This document shows, one piece after another, positions 48,601 to 59,145 of a stretch of DNA of 64,000 nt (the stretch's first letter is position 1; the number at the start of each line of letters is the position of its first letter). The notes below the pieces were generated by a model. That model searched no databases. It was not told the DNA's origin and was given only the letters and a program-made list of their open reading frames with translations. Source of the stretch: Eumeta japonica (Eukaryota; Arthropoda; Insecta; Lepidoptera; Psychidae); assembly GCA_005406025.1 (NCBI GenBank), contig BGZK01000908.1, forward strand, positions 62,001 to 126,000. The letters run 5' to 3'. Made by a program: the position numbers and the translations under genes.

Positions 48601-50620
48601 ATCTACTAATAAACGCGACCGATAACAAGTAACCCCTCGACTTGATTGTTTATAATTCCATTATGTCGTTACGCTACGCATTATACTATTAGTCATTCGT
48701 TTGTAATAATCGGTTTTATAATGTTCAGTCACGTAATTATTCTTAATGTTACGAAGTGATTGAATCGATATTTCGAAAGTCTATTAAACGATAGTTCATA
48801 ACAAAGTTTGACTAGAGACGTGTGTTTAAATTGACAATAGATCATATTTATAACTTTACTGTGAAAGCGAAAAATAAGAAGGATCAAAGGTCGTTAAATA
48901 CGAATGTTTAGATAGTGTAAAGGAATTGCTCTAAACGACTGACCTGTTGTCGGGAACTCGTCGATAGCGAACAAAGTACTTAGTGTTGATCAATCCCCCG
49001 TCAAAGCCGGGCTCCCAGCTCAGCGTCACATAGGACGGCCCCACTTTCACAGTCTTGAGACCTCGCGGTGATTCGGGGGCGCCTTTGGGTTGCAAACGGA
49101 TTTGAGGTTTTATAGTCCCGAGGGTGTTCTTCACTTTACAATAGTAGTCGCCGTAGTCTTGCGATTTTACGTTTCGTATTCTAAGTACGCTCAAGTACGA
49201 ATCGTTGCTGTCGGTGGTGGTGTTTATTTCGTAGTGACCGTCGGACGACATCTGCAGCGGCGCCGAGTTAGTGCCGAAATACCATTGGAATTCGGGTTTA
49301 GGATACGCCTGTACTCTGCAAGCTATTTCGGCCGTCTCAAGCAAATCGAATGCAACTTTGTGCTGTTGTCGGATCGGAATAGGTTTATCTGAAAAATAAG
49401 ACCGTGGATACATATTAATTGTTTTAGCGCTCTTTTAATTATGTATAAATATCGTATAGTAAACTCACGCTCTATCCTCAAGTGCATAGCTGATTCGACT
49501 TTCTTGACTTCGTTTTCGAAGACACAAGAATAAACTCCTCTGTCTTCGGGTAGGAGTTGATCCGTTTCTGGACGAGCTTTTCCTCTGAACCGCAGGACGC
49601 TGTGAATGGTGTACACTGCGTTTCCGGCCTCATTCGCTTCGGTGTTGACTTCGTAAAGGTTCGCATCGGGCGTGATCTCTGCCCCGTCTTTGAGCCAGCG
49701 CACGGAGGGGCGCGGCTTCCCGGGCGCGGTACATGCGACTGAAAAGTCGGCGTCGCCCGCGCGCCTCGTCGCATGTGGCTGTAGCTTAGCGGTAAAACGC
49801 GGCGGCTGATGCACCTCGAGGGTGACGGCGGCCGGCTCGCCTTGGCCGAGCTCGTTGCTCGCTTGGCAACGGTAGACGCCTTCGCTGCCGAGGTGGGCGC
49901 TCGGAATGGTATATTTATTGCCGGTGAAAAGAACGGCAGGCTGCTGTACGGACTCTACGTCTCGGAACCAGCGGTATTGCGGCGCAGGCCAACCGGGCGG
50001 CTTGGCGGAACACGTGAGTGTGACTCCGGCACCTTCGTGCGCCACGGGCCGGTCGGGGCTGATTCGTGCACGGCCGGGACGGTGCCGCACCAGCACCGCT
50101 ACGGTGGCGCTGCTCGTGCGCTCGACACGCTTGCCGCCACTCGTGGCGATCACGTTGGTGGCACGGCAAACGTAGGTTCCCGCCGAATCGGCAGTGACAC
50201 GCGGCAGCAACAGAGTTTGTCCGTTCTGCCGGAATTCGGGGCGGCCCTCCATGGTCCACTCGACGGAGACCGGTTCGGGATTGGCGGAAACATCGCAGTG
50301 TATCTCGACGGTGCTGCCCTCCTCGGCGTCGTACGTCTTAGACTCGACGGTGACGGTGGGCGGGTACAGCACATCGAGATAGAGCTCGCGCTCGCCCACG
50401 CGGCCCAGGCCGTTGTCGGCCGAGCACGTGTATTTGCCCGCGTCTTGTGCCGTCACGCCTTGCACGATGTGAGTGAAGGAGCTCGAGATGAACTTCCCGC
50501 TGCGCGTCCACCGAACGCTGATGACCTTGGGTTTGGCGTCGACCTTGCACTCCATTGTCGCTGTGCCGTCCACTTCAACTCGAAGTGGATTTTCAGGTCC
50601 AATTTCGACACGAGGGAAAT
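39486..50620 (-). CDS. ed: echinoid-like Ig/FN3 cell adhesion receptor, 8 exons, 5'-partial
   Basis: Spliced model: 50620-49469, 49388-48944, 46656-46527, 44401-44195, 43910-43700, 43480-43097, 42622-42272, 39682-39486. All introns are GT-AG and every junction keeps frame, giving 3,077 nt and about 1,024 residues plus a partial first codon. Five Ig domains (residues ~1-485) each show the Cys/Trp/Cys core. Two FN3-like domains (~486-715), one membrane helix (~732-753) and a ~270-residue tail ending in EIIV follow. In Drosophila, Echinoid is a homophilic adherens-junction protein that also binds Neuroglian, restrains EGFR signalling, feeds into Hippo signalling, and binds Bazooka and Canoe through its EIIV tail. 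Drosophila Ed is about 1,330 residues, so ~300 N-terminal residues (signal peptide and probably two Ig domains) are missing here. The paralogue fred is the main alternative; as I recall it, Fred has a different cytoplasmic tail. Family identity is very secure, the symbol strongly likely. Confidence 0.88.
39683..42271 (-). other. last ed intron, with repeat-derived sequence
   Basis: A 2.6-kb intron. The part near 39920-40060 resembles 31480-31620 (gAAGAAAAA..TTGcctG... then a Tyr/Phe-rich AT stretch and CATGACCGTAAT), so both are copies of one repeat family. It is followed by short GGAATCG words and a GGCGGAGCCGCGAG tail at about 40160. A GC-rich stretch at 40284-40433 follows a good plus-strand acceptor-like site. 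A purine-rich GATC tract lies at 42060-42200. No further ed exon is seen. Confidence 0.5.
42272..42622 (-). CDS. ed: ed exon: central cytoplasmic tail
   Basis: Acceptor TTTCGCAG, donor GTGAGT, phases 1-1. The ~117 residues run from VNMGYIENSYTNS to KKRLDQHI. They are low in hydrophobic residues and rich in Tyr, Ser, Asn, Ala and Pro, as in a disordered signalling tail. Several tyrosines in acidic or small-residue settings (GYIENSY, NYGYDP, DEYAAF) could be phosphorylated; that is inference. Confidence 0.85.
43097..43480 (-). CDS. ed: ed exon: transmembrane segment and first part of cytoplasmic tail
   Basis: Acceptor TTGTTACAG, donor GTGAGT, phases 1-1. After a short stalk (GPAYIKEASALTTPT) there is one hydrophobic helix, LVAIVVSCLVFLLFLSLLF, followed by the basic stop-transfer stretch CRCKRNESKK. 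The cytoplasmic part contains YEMESMRPSM and the proline/tyrosine-rich APPPYYPSTG. This fixes the topology as type I with the Ig domains outside. Confidence 0.9.
43700..43910 (-). CDS. ed: ed exon: FN3-2, membrane-proximal
   Basis: Acceptor GAAATAG precedes GTGGTG at 43910 (phase 0); donor GTGAAT leaves phase 1 at 43700. It encodes VVDTIPLRL through LCLRVNQDHCSDYTEAE, the end of the second FN3-like domain next to the membrane. The donor is weaker than the others (GTGAAT), but the codon it completes with the next exon (A|TC) keeps the frame open into the membrane segment. Confidence 0.83.
44195..44401 (-). CDS. ed: ed exon: end of FN3-1 and start of FN3-2
   Basis: A 207-bp phase 0-0 exon with acceptor TTTTTTTAG and donor GTATGT. 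It begins VKAVNTKGQSNYSN, the closing strand of the first FN3 domain (F-K-V-K-A-V-N across the junction). It then opens a second, more divergent FN3-like module (APEQVTYEPSSRTVAFSV). Frame continuity with both neighbouring exons is exact. Confidence 0.85.
46527..46656 (-). CDS. ed: ed exon: middle of FN3-1
   Basis: A 130-bp exon bounded by TTATTAG and GTAAGA. It completes the AG|T serine codon from the previous exon and ends in phase 0. The translation includes DWLEYDCGRANPCNVTG and ends ASYLFK, which continues the FN3 domain; the paired cysteines and the NVT sequon are visible. It is too short to stand out on its own and is supported by the frame-compatible splice on both sides. Confidence 0.82.
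46657..48943 (-). other. ed intron between Ig/FN3 exons
   Basis: A 2.3-kb intron holding the small TIR element at 47718-47903 and moderately GC-rich patches near 47100-47240 and 48370-48600 with no recognisable coding content. The neighbouring intron 44402-46526 (2.1 kb) is plain AT-rich sequence with nothing identifiable. Confidence 0.5.
47718..47903. mobile_element. small TIR element (MITE candidate) inside an ed intron
   Basis: The left end reads AAGGCCCCGTCCGCACCGAG and the right end, inverted, reads AAGGCCCTGT then CACCGA after a T-run. The ends therefore form imperfect terminal inverted repeats around ~186 bp. No coding capacity. TA-like flanks are ambiguous, so the superfamily is open; PIF/Harbinger-type elements are one possibility. 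Confidence 0.5.
48944..49388 (-). CDS. ed: ed exon: fifth visible Ig domain and start of FN3-1
   Basis: Acceptor TTTTTCAG lies just right of 49388 and donor GTCAGT just left of 48944; phases are 1 in and 2 out. It joins the previous exon across only 80 bp of intron. It encodes an Ig domain with IACRV, FQWYF and DYGDYYC, then a linker and the first strands of a fibronectin type III domain (VTLSWEPGFDGG, KYFVRYRR). Possible N-glycosylation sites (NTT, NDS) lie in the Ig domain. Confidence 0.9.
49469..50620 (-). CDS. ed: ed exon encoding four Ig domains
   Basis: First exon visible in the window; not the true first exon. The acceptor reads TTGTGTAG at 50621-50628 and the exon enters in phase 1. 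It encodes ~384 residues holding four consecutive Ig domains, with cysteine pairs in MECKV/YTCSA, IHCDV/YVCRA, LTCSA/YRCQA and VACTA/YSCVF and core tryptophans in VRWT, VEWT, YRWF and VRWL. Loop signatures such as DAGKYTC and DRGVYSC are typical of I-set domains. The donor is GTGAGT at 49468. The exon is far more GC-rich than its surroundings, which also leaves long open frames on the opposite strand; those are shadows. Confidence 0.9.
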
Positions 50621-53600
50621 CTACACAACAAACAAAATATCTAAATTTATTTCCGATTCTACACATTCATAGCAAAAAGTTAATCAGTCATAGTAGAAAA
50701 ACCACTTAACACAATCAGGCTAACAAAGTCAAATTTGATTAGTATAGGTTTTTACGTAAGAGCTAGTTATACTGTTTCAAATTTTTTTTACACTCATATA
50801 TAACAAACGCATATTCATAATATTTTCGAAATTTTGTTATTATTTTTTTGATTGACAGATTTTAAAACGATATGAGCGTACCAATTCTATATATTTATTT
50901 AGAGCCTTACAAATTGCTACTGAATTTTTATTTAACAATAAATGGGTATTAGTAATAAGATTCTCCTATTTGCAGTCGAATACTAAAAATGTAAAGAAAA
51001 CTCGTTTGTAAATGAAAAAAGTATAATTATGAGAAATTCAAACTAGAGATGGTTATTTTATATTACATTCAACGATTATTAACATAACCCTCAATATGTC
51101 TAAATGATTTATCAACTTCACTGCAGTACTAAAAAATTGTTCATTAAATCAACATATTTTATCTTATCATGAATAAATACATCCACACGAGTTAAATTGT
51201 TTCTGAATTACAACTAATTAATTCAGAATTAAGTCTCTTCTATAAATTACCACTAAAATCTGTAAAAGCATTTTGTAATGAAATGATGAAAAAATCTTAA
51301 TTAGAGAAATGAAAATATTTTTTACGTACACATTTTGAACTATCTATTAAAAAATTCAATTACACAAAACCATATATGGAATTGAAATTTTTATTCAAAC
51401 CGAACGGTATATGACAGTTGAAACAGAGGTAACTCAGATTATATGAAGATATTTTGGCCTGCACGTCGACTCGACTCTCAAAAAGATTCAGATCTCGTTG
51501 ACCGCGATCGTTTGGAAAAAAAACAGCAATAAAGACAGAGCGACGGTGCACTTCGAACGTGTACCGCTTTCACTCCTTTACAGTTGAAGCTTTGAACTTC
51601 GAAAACAAGCTATCAAAGCCGCAACAGAAAAAGCTCTGACGAAATATTACGCACATAGTTCGTTAATTTAGACATAATCAGAAATTATTGATTGGTCAGT
51701 CAGTGTATGTATATTGGTTCCCTATTACAACAGTGAATTTGTTTAGTGCAATTAAAGCCCCAGAAGAGATATTTTTACAACAGAGAAAATTACCAGTTAT
51801 TTGCAGTCTGAAAGTGTAACAAAGATTCAGTACTACCAGTTGTTCAAGGATTTCGTTTAATTCATTTAACCTACAAAACGTATACCTACTATAGTACACT
51901 TACTATACCTGCGTTCCACATTTTTTTTACTAACCGATGTATTTATTTATCGCGGCGCGTACGTGTGCATAAACAGTAATAAAACTACTGGTCCGTCAGA
52001 GCTTTCGTAACTTGAATATTAATACATCGTAAAATTCCAGGCGTATGTCGGCGTACGCGCTGCAGGCGGAGGTCGGTGAACGGGCGGCGGCGGTGCGGCC
52101 CGAAACATTATTTTCATTCGGGCCGAGCGGGCGAACACGCGGTCGGCGCGCGATGTATTAGCCGAAGCCAGCCCCGACGTTACCGAAACAGAATAAACAG
52201 GAAAATCCGCTCGTTGCGGGCAAAACTTCCAGATGCCATTTAAAATGTAGACACGGGAGAAGTAGAGCGCCGGTCTGTTTACGTTACGGCGGTGCCAGAC
52301 GGGGAACGTCATTAATTACAGAACCGCCTCGATCTATGGGCGTGCGCAGATCTAGGCTCGGGATGGATTACGAAAACAATTTTCACAGTACCTGTTTACG
52401 GGAATCTCCTTACATTTTTCGCAATATCCAACCTTATATTTAAATTCTTATGAAGATAGAGATACGTGTAGTCGATTCGAGCAGATACATATGAAAACAT
52501 ATTATTACAATTATTTTAACGAATTCCAACTATATTTTCAATAAATTATACATATTATGTCAAAGAAAACGATGTGAGAAACGCAAAAAAAATATATAGA
52601 TGCAACTCCGCTGCAATCTCTAAGTTGCCAGATATAACAAGGTATATTCTTGTCAATTGTCCACGCCACTACAATGAAGTTCATATTTTCCAGTACACAA
52701 TAGTTTTTTATCAGTTTCCAGTACATAATAGTGTTTTTTGCAAAAATGGCCGCAAGCGGTGGTTACTATTATTTCAATTAACCACGCTCGCCCAGGACGA
52801 GTATTTAAACGAAATCAAAGTACTATCTTCACGCCTCAAAAAGCACGTGCCCGCCGTCTCCGGATGTTGTTACCGCGTCGGCGGCAGAGGCCGTTACCAG
52901 CCCTCACGCTGCACTGGACCAGCGAGAAAATCTTAAAATCCAAATCCCTCGATCTAAATTAAAAAGCTTGTGATTGTGTCAGCTGTTAGTCGCCCAGCTG
53001 TCGATGTTGTCAGTGTGCTTGACTGCAGGCGACTCTTGCTCTGGTTAACCAAGTAACGAGCCATCCATAGGTAACGTCGCACGAGTTTCAGATTTTTACA
53101 GCCCCGTCCCCGCCCTCGTCACGGATGGTCACATTCGTGTGGTCCCCCCCGCTCCTGGTGTGACGACATATATTTCGCGATTTTAAATTTTGAAATTATC
53201 ACTATATTAGATTAGACAGCTCTTCCATAATTTTCCGTTTGAAATCCATTTTCATAAAGCCACCAATAGTTCGAACACTTTAAAAATTTACTTAGCGTGA
53301 CACTGTAAGTACGGACAGAAAGTTTTTCGTTTAAGTTTAGAGATGTAATAATTTAGTTTTAACCATGTGACGACACGAAGCTTATAGTCTAAGAGCTACC
53401 AACGTTTTCGAGCAAGAATTGCAGGTCAGCTGATTTATTGATATGTCGTCTCTCTTGCTCTTTGGGTTAGGGTCTGGGCTATCTGGCCGGCGGTGGCGGT
53501 TGCGTTTACCTGTGCGCATCCTATCTGTACAGGTAATGATACTAACTTTTAAAATCATTTTAAGAAGGTTCATTTTTAATATTTTAACTTTAGATAAGCT

Positions 53601-53674
53601 TAACAAACATCCATCTCTTATTGCCAGACATTTTTGTCATTGCTAACAATGAGCCAGACGCCAATTTTGATTTA
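50621..53674 (-). other. presumed long 5' intron of ed, proximal part
   Basis: No Ig-like exon is visible upstream of the 50620 acceptor. A CpG-rich island at 52030-52310 (GCGGCGGCGGTGCGGCCCG) and a second GC-richer stretch at 52780-53160 interrupt AT-rich DNA. Neither yields an Ig, signal-peptide or other recognisable translation; regulatory function is possible but unproven. Confidence 0.4.
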
Positions 53675-54153
53675 TTGACGTGACAACGTCTTAAATTAGG
53701 TTGCGGCTGGGAGTCACTTTGAAAAAGTGTAACGCTCGGTAACGTAACGATGAGTCACCGAACGAGAGAGAGGCCCGCCGAATGCCTTGCGTCTCTCTCC
53801 CACTCAACTATGATCGGTCTGCCGCGCGCGCAGCACTAGAGAATTAGTGCATAGCTTGCAAATGTATTGCAAGTTATTGTATGTATATTTGTATATAAAT
53901 ACGTATGTATGTGTAAAGGTAAAAATAAAATTTTGTTAATATGAAATTCAGTGCGAGATTCTTTGTATAAATTAATGTTTTAAATATAATTCTTTGTATA
54001 AATAAATGTTTTAAATTGTTACTATTATTTCATCCTTCTTCCTACTATACGAATGAATATTCACATTAAAATGATTTTACCATTCAAAGTCGTTGTCACG
54101 TAAAACTTTCGCCCGTATACCGACTTTACAGGCAACCAAATTTTTTTTTTTTT
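53675..54153 (+). repeat. 470-bp dispersed repeat, copy 1
   Basis: Runs from TTGACGTGACAACGTCTTAA to ACTTTACAGGCAACCAAA plus a T-run. An ACGTGACAACG word lies near the left end and its inverse (CGTTGTCACGT) about 50 bp inside the right end, forming subterminal inverted repeats. The interior holds GAGAGAGAGGC and CTCTCTCCCACTC, so part of it can fold. No open frame of note; a non-autonomous element of undetermined class. Confidence 0.9.
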
Positions 54154-55090
54154 GAATTAAAAATTCAAAGTATTTCAGTTTGTCTGTAATTTTAATATTA
54201 TGTTGTTTAAGTATGAAAAGACCTGAAATTAATTTGCCAGACACTAATTCTGTTGTTAAACCGTGTATTAGCCAAATATTAAAAATGATTATAAATCAAA
54301 TTATTTAAATATTTTTTAATCACCTTGTCTAATTAGGGTTTTTCTATCTCGTTCTCAGCAATTTATTCTGCAATTGTTTCTCTTTATCCAATAGTATCAT
54401 ACTATACGAATTTTCAGGACTTTGTCGTTCTAATACTGCATAAGACTCAGAAAATACATGAAGACGTTTCTAAATCAATATTGGATTCGAAAATAATAAC
54501 CCTTTTCAACCCTTTTAACTCAATGGTCACCATCTTAGTCATAAGCCAGATGTATTTTACAGTATTATCTCTATGTATATACGGCGTGAATGAACAAGTT
54601 CATTAAAATGAACACTCAAGTACTACGGCCCTTTAAAGTAAATGGAACACAATATTATGGTGCATTGACATCTTTTGACTTTTATCTTAATGGTGGCATG
54701 TTATCTCGGCAATGAAGGAGCATTGAGAAACAAAACTATTTCATCAGATTTATCTATCGATTCACCTAACGAAGAAAGATTATGATTAAGCATAAGTATA
54801 TTTCTAAAATAAATACTAGTCATGCTAATAGTGTTTAGAGTTTCTACTTCTTTCTGGTTCTGAACTCGAGCGCCATCGCAATAAATTAAGACTCAGACTA
54901 TTAAGACTCAGTTTTTAATATACACTTGTAAGAAGCCAAAGGGTGATATGAAAATATCTTATTAATTTTTACGTAATTCGTTTACTCTCAAGGCCAACAA
55001 TATGGCTATGTACGCTAAATTAAAGTCTATTTTTATTATCGAGAGAATGACTAAAAGCAAGGGCCATCTCTAGTTCAAATATTATATTAT

Positions 55091-55149
<59 letters not shown>

Positions 55150-57290
55150 GTGTGTATACTATCCAATGAAGTGTTTGATAATATAGTAAAAATGTAAGGA
55201 ATCTGATATAATTGCTCTTTAGTGTAAAACTTATTTTTTTTGATAAACCCTTTTAAACTTATAACATGCGTCTATACTTTCAAAAACGACCATTAGACGT
55301 GATTTTTATTTGACAACACACTTAAACACTTCGAACATTTTTTTCTCAATAATCACTTCGTCGTGTCGAGTGACACCAGAGACGGCCGACTCGGATGGTG
55401 TTTTTCAATTTCGGCAAATTATACCGACCCCGAGCCTTATCATTTAAAATTCTTATGCAGTATAAAGATTCGGTGAAATTTAAAACGCAAAGGAGGCTAA
55501 GAAACCGAATCAAGACACGTCAACATCTTAAATCACTCGCCCGATCCGTGAATCTGTTTTTCTCCTCTGATTTCACTCTCGACAGCGACTAAGAAGTGTA
55601 ACGCTAGGAGCTATTTTTCCCCGATTAACGGTCGCCGTTTCGTTTAAGCCCATGTACTTGCACGCGCCGTGCTCGATATATCGCCGTGTTAACCTCCGTA
55701 CGGCTTCTCAAAACGGTCGGTTAACCATCGTCACCGTGTCTGTTCTCGACTACGTACTTGTAAATTTCGTGGGAATCGGACGAGGGCCAGACACTCGAAT
55801 AGGTTTTTGTGACTCGCGCTCTCCAGAAGGCATCATAAATTGTGCGTCGAGAGCCGGCCGACTGCCGGCGGGCCGCTATATAATTCTCAATATTTGTCGG
55901 CGTTAAGTTCTCAAATTTTAAGTCGGTCGAAGGTCAGGAGTTCAATATTGAAATGTAATGAATCCGTGTTTGAAAATGATTTCTTAGTAAATCGGTTTAA
56001 GTATAGACAAGGATAATTTGGGAATATTAATGTCTAAGTTTTTTAAAAAAAAAGGAGGGGTGGAATGAAAAAAAATCCGCACTATTTATATACTTGGAAC
56101 TGAAAAAAATCAATAAAAGTATCTGTTTGGTAATACATTTTTAAATTTTACACACGATATGATTACTCACTCCATCTTCAATGTACCTATTTATTATTAA
56201 TCAGCTGTTCTCCCGCGATTTCGTCGAAATGGATTTAGAAATAAATAAGTTTTCCTTTTAAAGCCAATCAATATTGAAACTTTCATAAAACGATTTCTCG
56301 TTGAGAGTTCACTTTGCATAGCGCTTGGCATGTGTACAATAAAAATATCATTTTTAATGTAATTCATACAAGCGAAGAGAAAGTGTCATACTGTCGAAAT
56401 CATTACAGCTTATCAGTCGTTGCAAGATAGTCCCGCTTCGTTTTGATTTTATCTGATCCGCAATAACTAAATACCGTATATCAGTCGATCGACTCCGCTT
56501 GCACGAATACATAATGGTTTAATACGTTTACCGATTTCGATCCACATTGCCAAATGGATCCTAATTATGATTACAATATTCTGTTTGTAATGCCCCACAA
56601 CGACCCCATCTTACTCTGCTTCCGATCCCCGTTTAGAGTTTGATACCGAATACGATTATGATTCCAATCCGGATACATATTACATTAGGAAGGTACTCAT
56701 GCCTTAAGGGTAGGCGAAAAATTAGAGCCCTAATTTTTCCTACTTAAATTTTCCAAACAAAACGTCTGGATTTGACTGTCTTATATATAAATTTTTATAT
56801 TTCGAAACTCATAAACATGATCCAAATATCATGTTTCCTTTTATCCTGTAAAAGTTGATATTCCAAGGGCGTTCAAATATATCATTATTTACATGTAACC
56901 AAAAGTTGTAATTTCAGATATTTCAAAATTCTCGTTAACAGTATTGATTTTACTTCATTAAGGTTCACTTCTAAGAAGTACTAAAACTTGTAATTCTTAA
57001 TTTTTAAACGAAACCTAATCACAATTTTTTTGTACACTTAATTAAGGAAAAAAGGGTTTCCATACAGAGGTTTATCCTGTATTGTGTACAATTAAGGGAT
57101 TTTCGAAAAATCTTTTTTAGTAGATGACGACGTTATAATAAGCAATCCGGCAACCTACAAAGTTTTAATTCTTCAAGTTTCGTTACGGCTTCGTTACATT
57201 CATTCCTGTACAGGTATATTTATTTTCTTTCTAGAATGTTGCTTCGGAAACGGTCGTAGCGATTCAATGTCGATTTTTTTTGACACAATT
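54154..57290. other. no gene seen between two repeat copies
   Basis: AT-rich DNA with a (TA)n microsatellite at 55095-55142. A GC-neutral region at 55370-55900 has 65- and 84-codon open frames but no recognised domain. A short pyrimidine-rich TCCGATCC/GATTCCAATCC tract lies at 56615-56680. No ed exon recognised. Confidence 0.4.
55095..55142. repeat. (TA)n microsatellite
   Basis: About 24 uninterrupted TA units followed by TGTATATGTGTG. Likely length-polymorphic. Confidence 0.95.
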
Positions 57291-57770
57291 TTTTTGACGT
57301 GACAACGTCTTAAATTAGGTTGCGGCTGGGAGTCACTTATGAAAAAGTGTAACGCTCGGTAACGTAACGATGAGTCACCGAACGAGAGAGAGGCCCGCCG
57401 AATGCCTTGCGTCTCTCTCCCACTCAACTATGATCGGTCTGCCGCGCGCGCAGCACTAGAGAATTAGTGCATAGCTTGCAAATGTATTGCAAGTTATTGT
57501 ATGTATATTTGTATATAAATACGTATGTATGTGTAAAGGTAAAAATAAAATTTTGTTAATATGAAATTCAGTGCGAGATTCTTTGTATAAATTAATGTTT
57601 TAAATATAATTCTTTGTATAAATAAATGTTTTAAATTGTTACTATTATTTCATCCTTCTTCCTACTATACGAATGAATATTCACATTAAAATGATTTTAC
57701 CATTCAAAGTCGTTGTCACGTAAAACTTTCGCCCGTATACCGACTTTACAGGCAACCAAATTTTTTTTTT
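57291..57770 (+). repeat. 470-bp dispersed repeat, copy 2
   Basis: Same orientation as the copy at 53675 and almost base-for-base identical; one visible difference is TCACTTATG where copy 1 has TCACTTTG. T-runs lie at both edges, so a target duplication cannot be separated from the element end. Confidence 0.92.
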
Positions 57771-57929
57771 GTGAGATCAAACATTGAAGAAAATAAATAC
57801 TGTTGTTATTTAAAAATACGTGTGTATTTTAACGACTTCCAGATGCTGTTTCCTCTTACTCGCTTTGGCCAGCGGCTTCGCCGGCATGGGCGTAGAATAC
57901 ATTTTATGTCGAGGAATCTTTCTGTCAAT

Positions 57930-59145
57930 CATGATTGCGACGTCAGTCCTGTTCTCGATTATAATTGTAGTTCCAATATCTGTACCGATTGCTGTCTCAT
58001 ATCAAATCCCAAAACCGCCTCCGTTTTAGATTTCAATCCTCCTATCTTTCCGTCCCGATCTCGGTCATGGTTTTGATTACGCTATTGATTCCGCTCTCAA
58101 TTGCCATCCCGGTGCCGCTCTTGATTCCGATGCGGTCTCGCTCACTCATGATTTGTCATATGGAATCACTCGTCAATACATCTATAGACCTTAAACCCAA
58201 TTTCATCGAACAATATCAACAATTTAGCGGGCCGTTAATTCAAATTTACATTTTTTTCTAAATTTTAGTCTCTCTTAAAGGGGGCATATCACTTAATTCC
58301 GTGAGGTAATATTGGTGATTTTTTATTTAGTAAGATTTGTCCTGAGCCCTCTACCTTAATCTAACTCAAAATTATCAAGTATTTAACTTAAATTTAGTGG
58401 AAAAACGTTAAATTTTATCCTGTTTTCTTTCAATTTTGCACTAAAGAAAAAGTAAGTGATATTTGTCAAGCCCCCTCCATCGTCGTAAGATTGGGTGAAA
58501 TTCGGCTTGACCCCCCCCCCCCCTAAACACCTCACGTAATTAATGATGGATGCTTCCAAAATTCGAATTATGAAACATATAAAGCTTAGGACGTTATACC
58601 AATTTATACGGAAAGTATACGAATATTTTAAAATTCCTCATAATATTATCGTTACCCCCGCCCGCGTCGACTACGAATGGCTTCTTTCACATTTTAAATC
58701 GACCGATCACTCTGTCAACCGTGAGCCCATTATTGTTCCTTTTTTTCAATTTCAGTCCTGGCGCCGCTTTTGTTTCGTATTCTGCACCCAATCTAGATTC
58801 CGATTCTGTTCAAATCATTCACCCCCGGCCACGCTTACGCGGACATACAATGGACGCTTTCATCTTTTACATAGATCGATAAGGTTATCATCAATCATGA
58901 CTTCGATCTCGCAAGAATCCTCGATTTTATACCAGATGAACTAATATTGGTTTACCGAAAACAACCGTAATGCCTTTTCTTTATTAGGAAACGATCTCAC
59001 TTACACTCTTGATTTTGATCCGATACTACTCTAGATTCCGATTCTGAATTGATGTTGAATTTGAACCTCTCTTGAAATTGTTACCAATAACCAATCGCCA
59101 CGAGCACTACGGCCACGCAAGCGAAACCGCGAGCGAAAGTTAGTA
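57930..59145 (-). repeat. pyrimidine-rich GATTCC/GATCCC tracts (complementary orientation)
   Basis: 57945-58160 (CTATTGATTCCGCTCTCAATTG, CCGGTGCCGCTCTTGATTCC), 58750-58815 and 58995-59090 (GATTTTGATCCGATAC, TAGATTCCGATTC) are the reverse-strand equivalents of the GGAATC tracts. A C(14) run lies at 58510-58523 in intervening sequence, and a degenerate tail, GCGAAACCGCGAGCGAAAGTTAG, lies at 59119-59141. Short open frames inside are composition artefacts. Confidence 0.5.

Noticed and set aside
49478..50550. Several other 60-110-codon frames over the Ig exon on both strands
   Set aside because: Shadows of the GC-rich coding exon in other frames.
49809..50672. 287-codon open frame on the plus strand
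   Set aside because: It is antisense to the four-Ig exon of ed. The minus frame has clear Ig motifs and splice sites; the plus frame is Arg/Gly/Ala-rich without any domain.
52019..52312. 97-codon minus-strand frame in the CpG island, considered as the missing 5' exon of ed
   Set aside because: No signal peptide, no Ig Cys/Trp pattern and no fitting phase-1 donor.
57771..58944. Overlapping plus-strand frames of 69-133 codons, some with hydrophobic stretches
   Set aside because: They lie in the pyrimidine-rich GATTCC tracts, which generate Ser/Leu/Ile/Arg-rich frames in all phases; no conserved domain.
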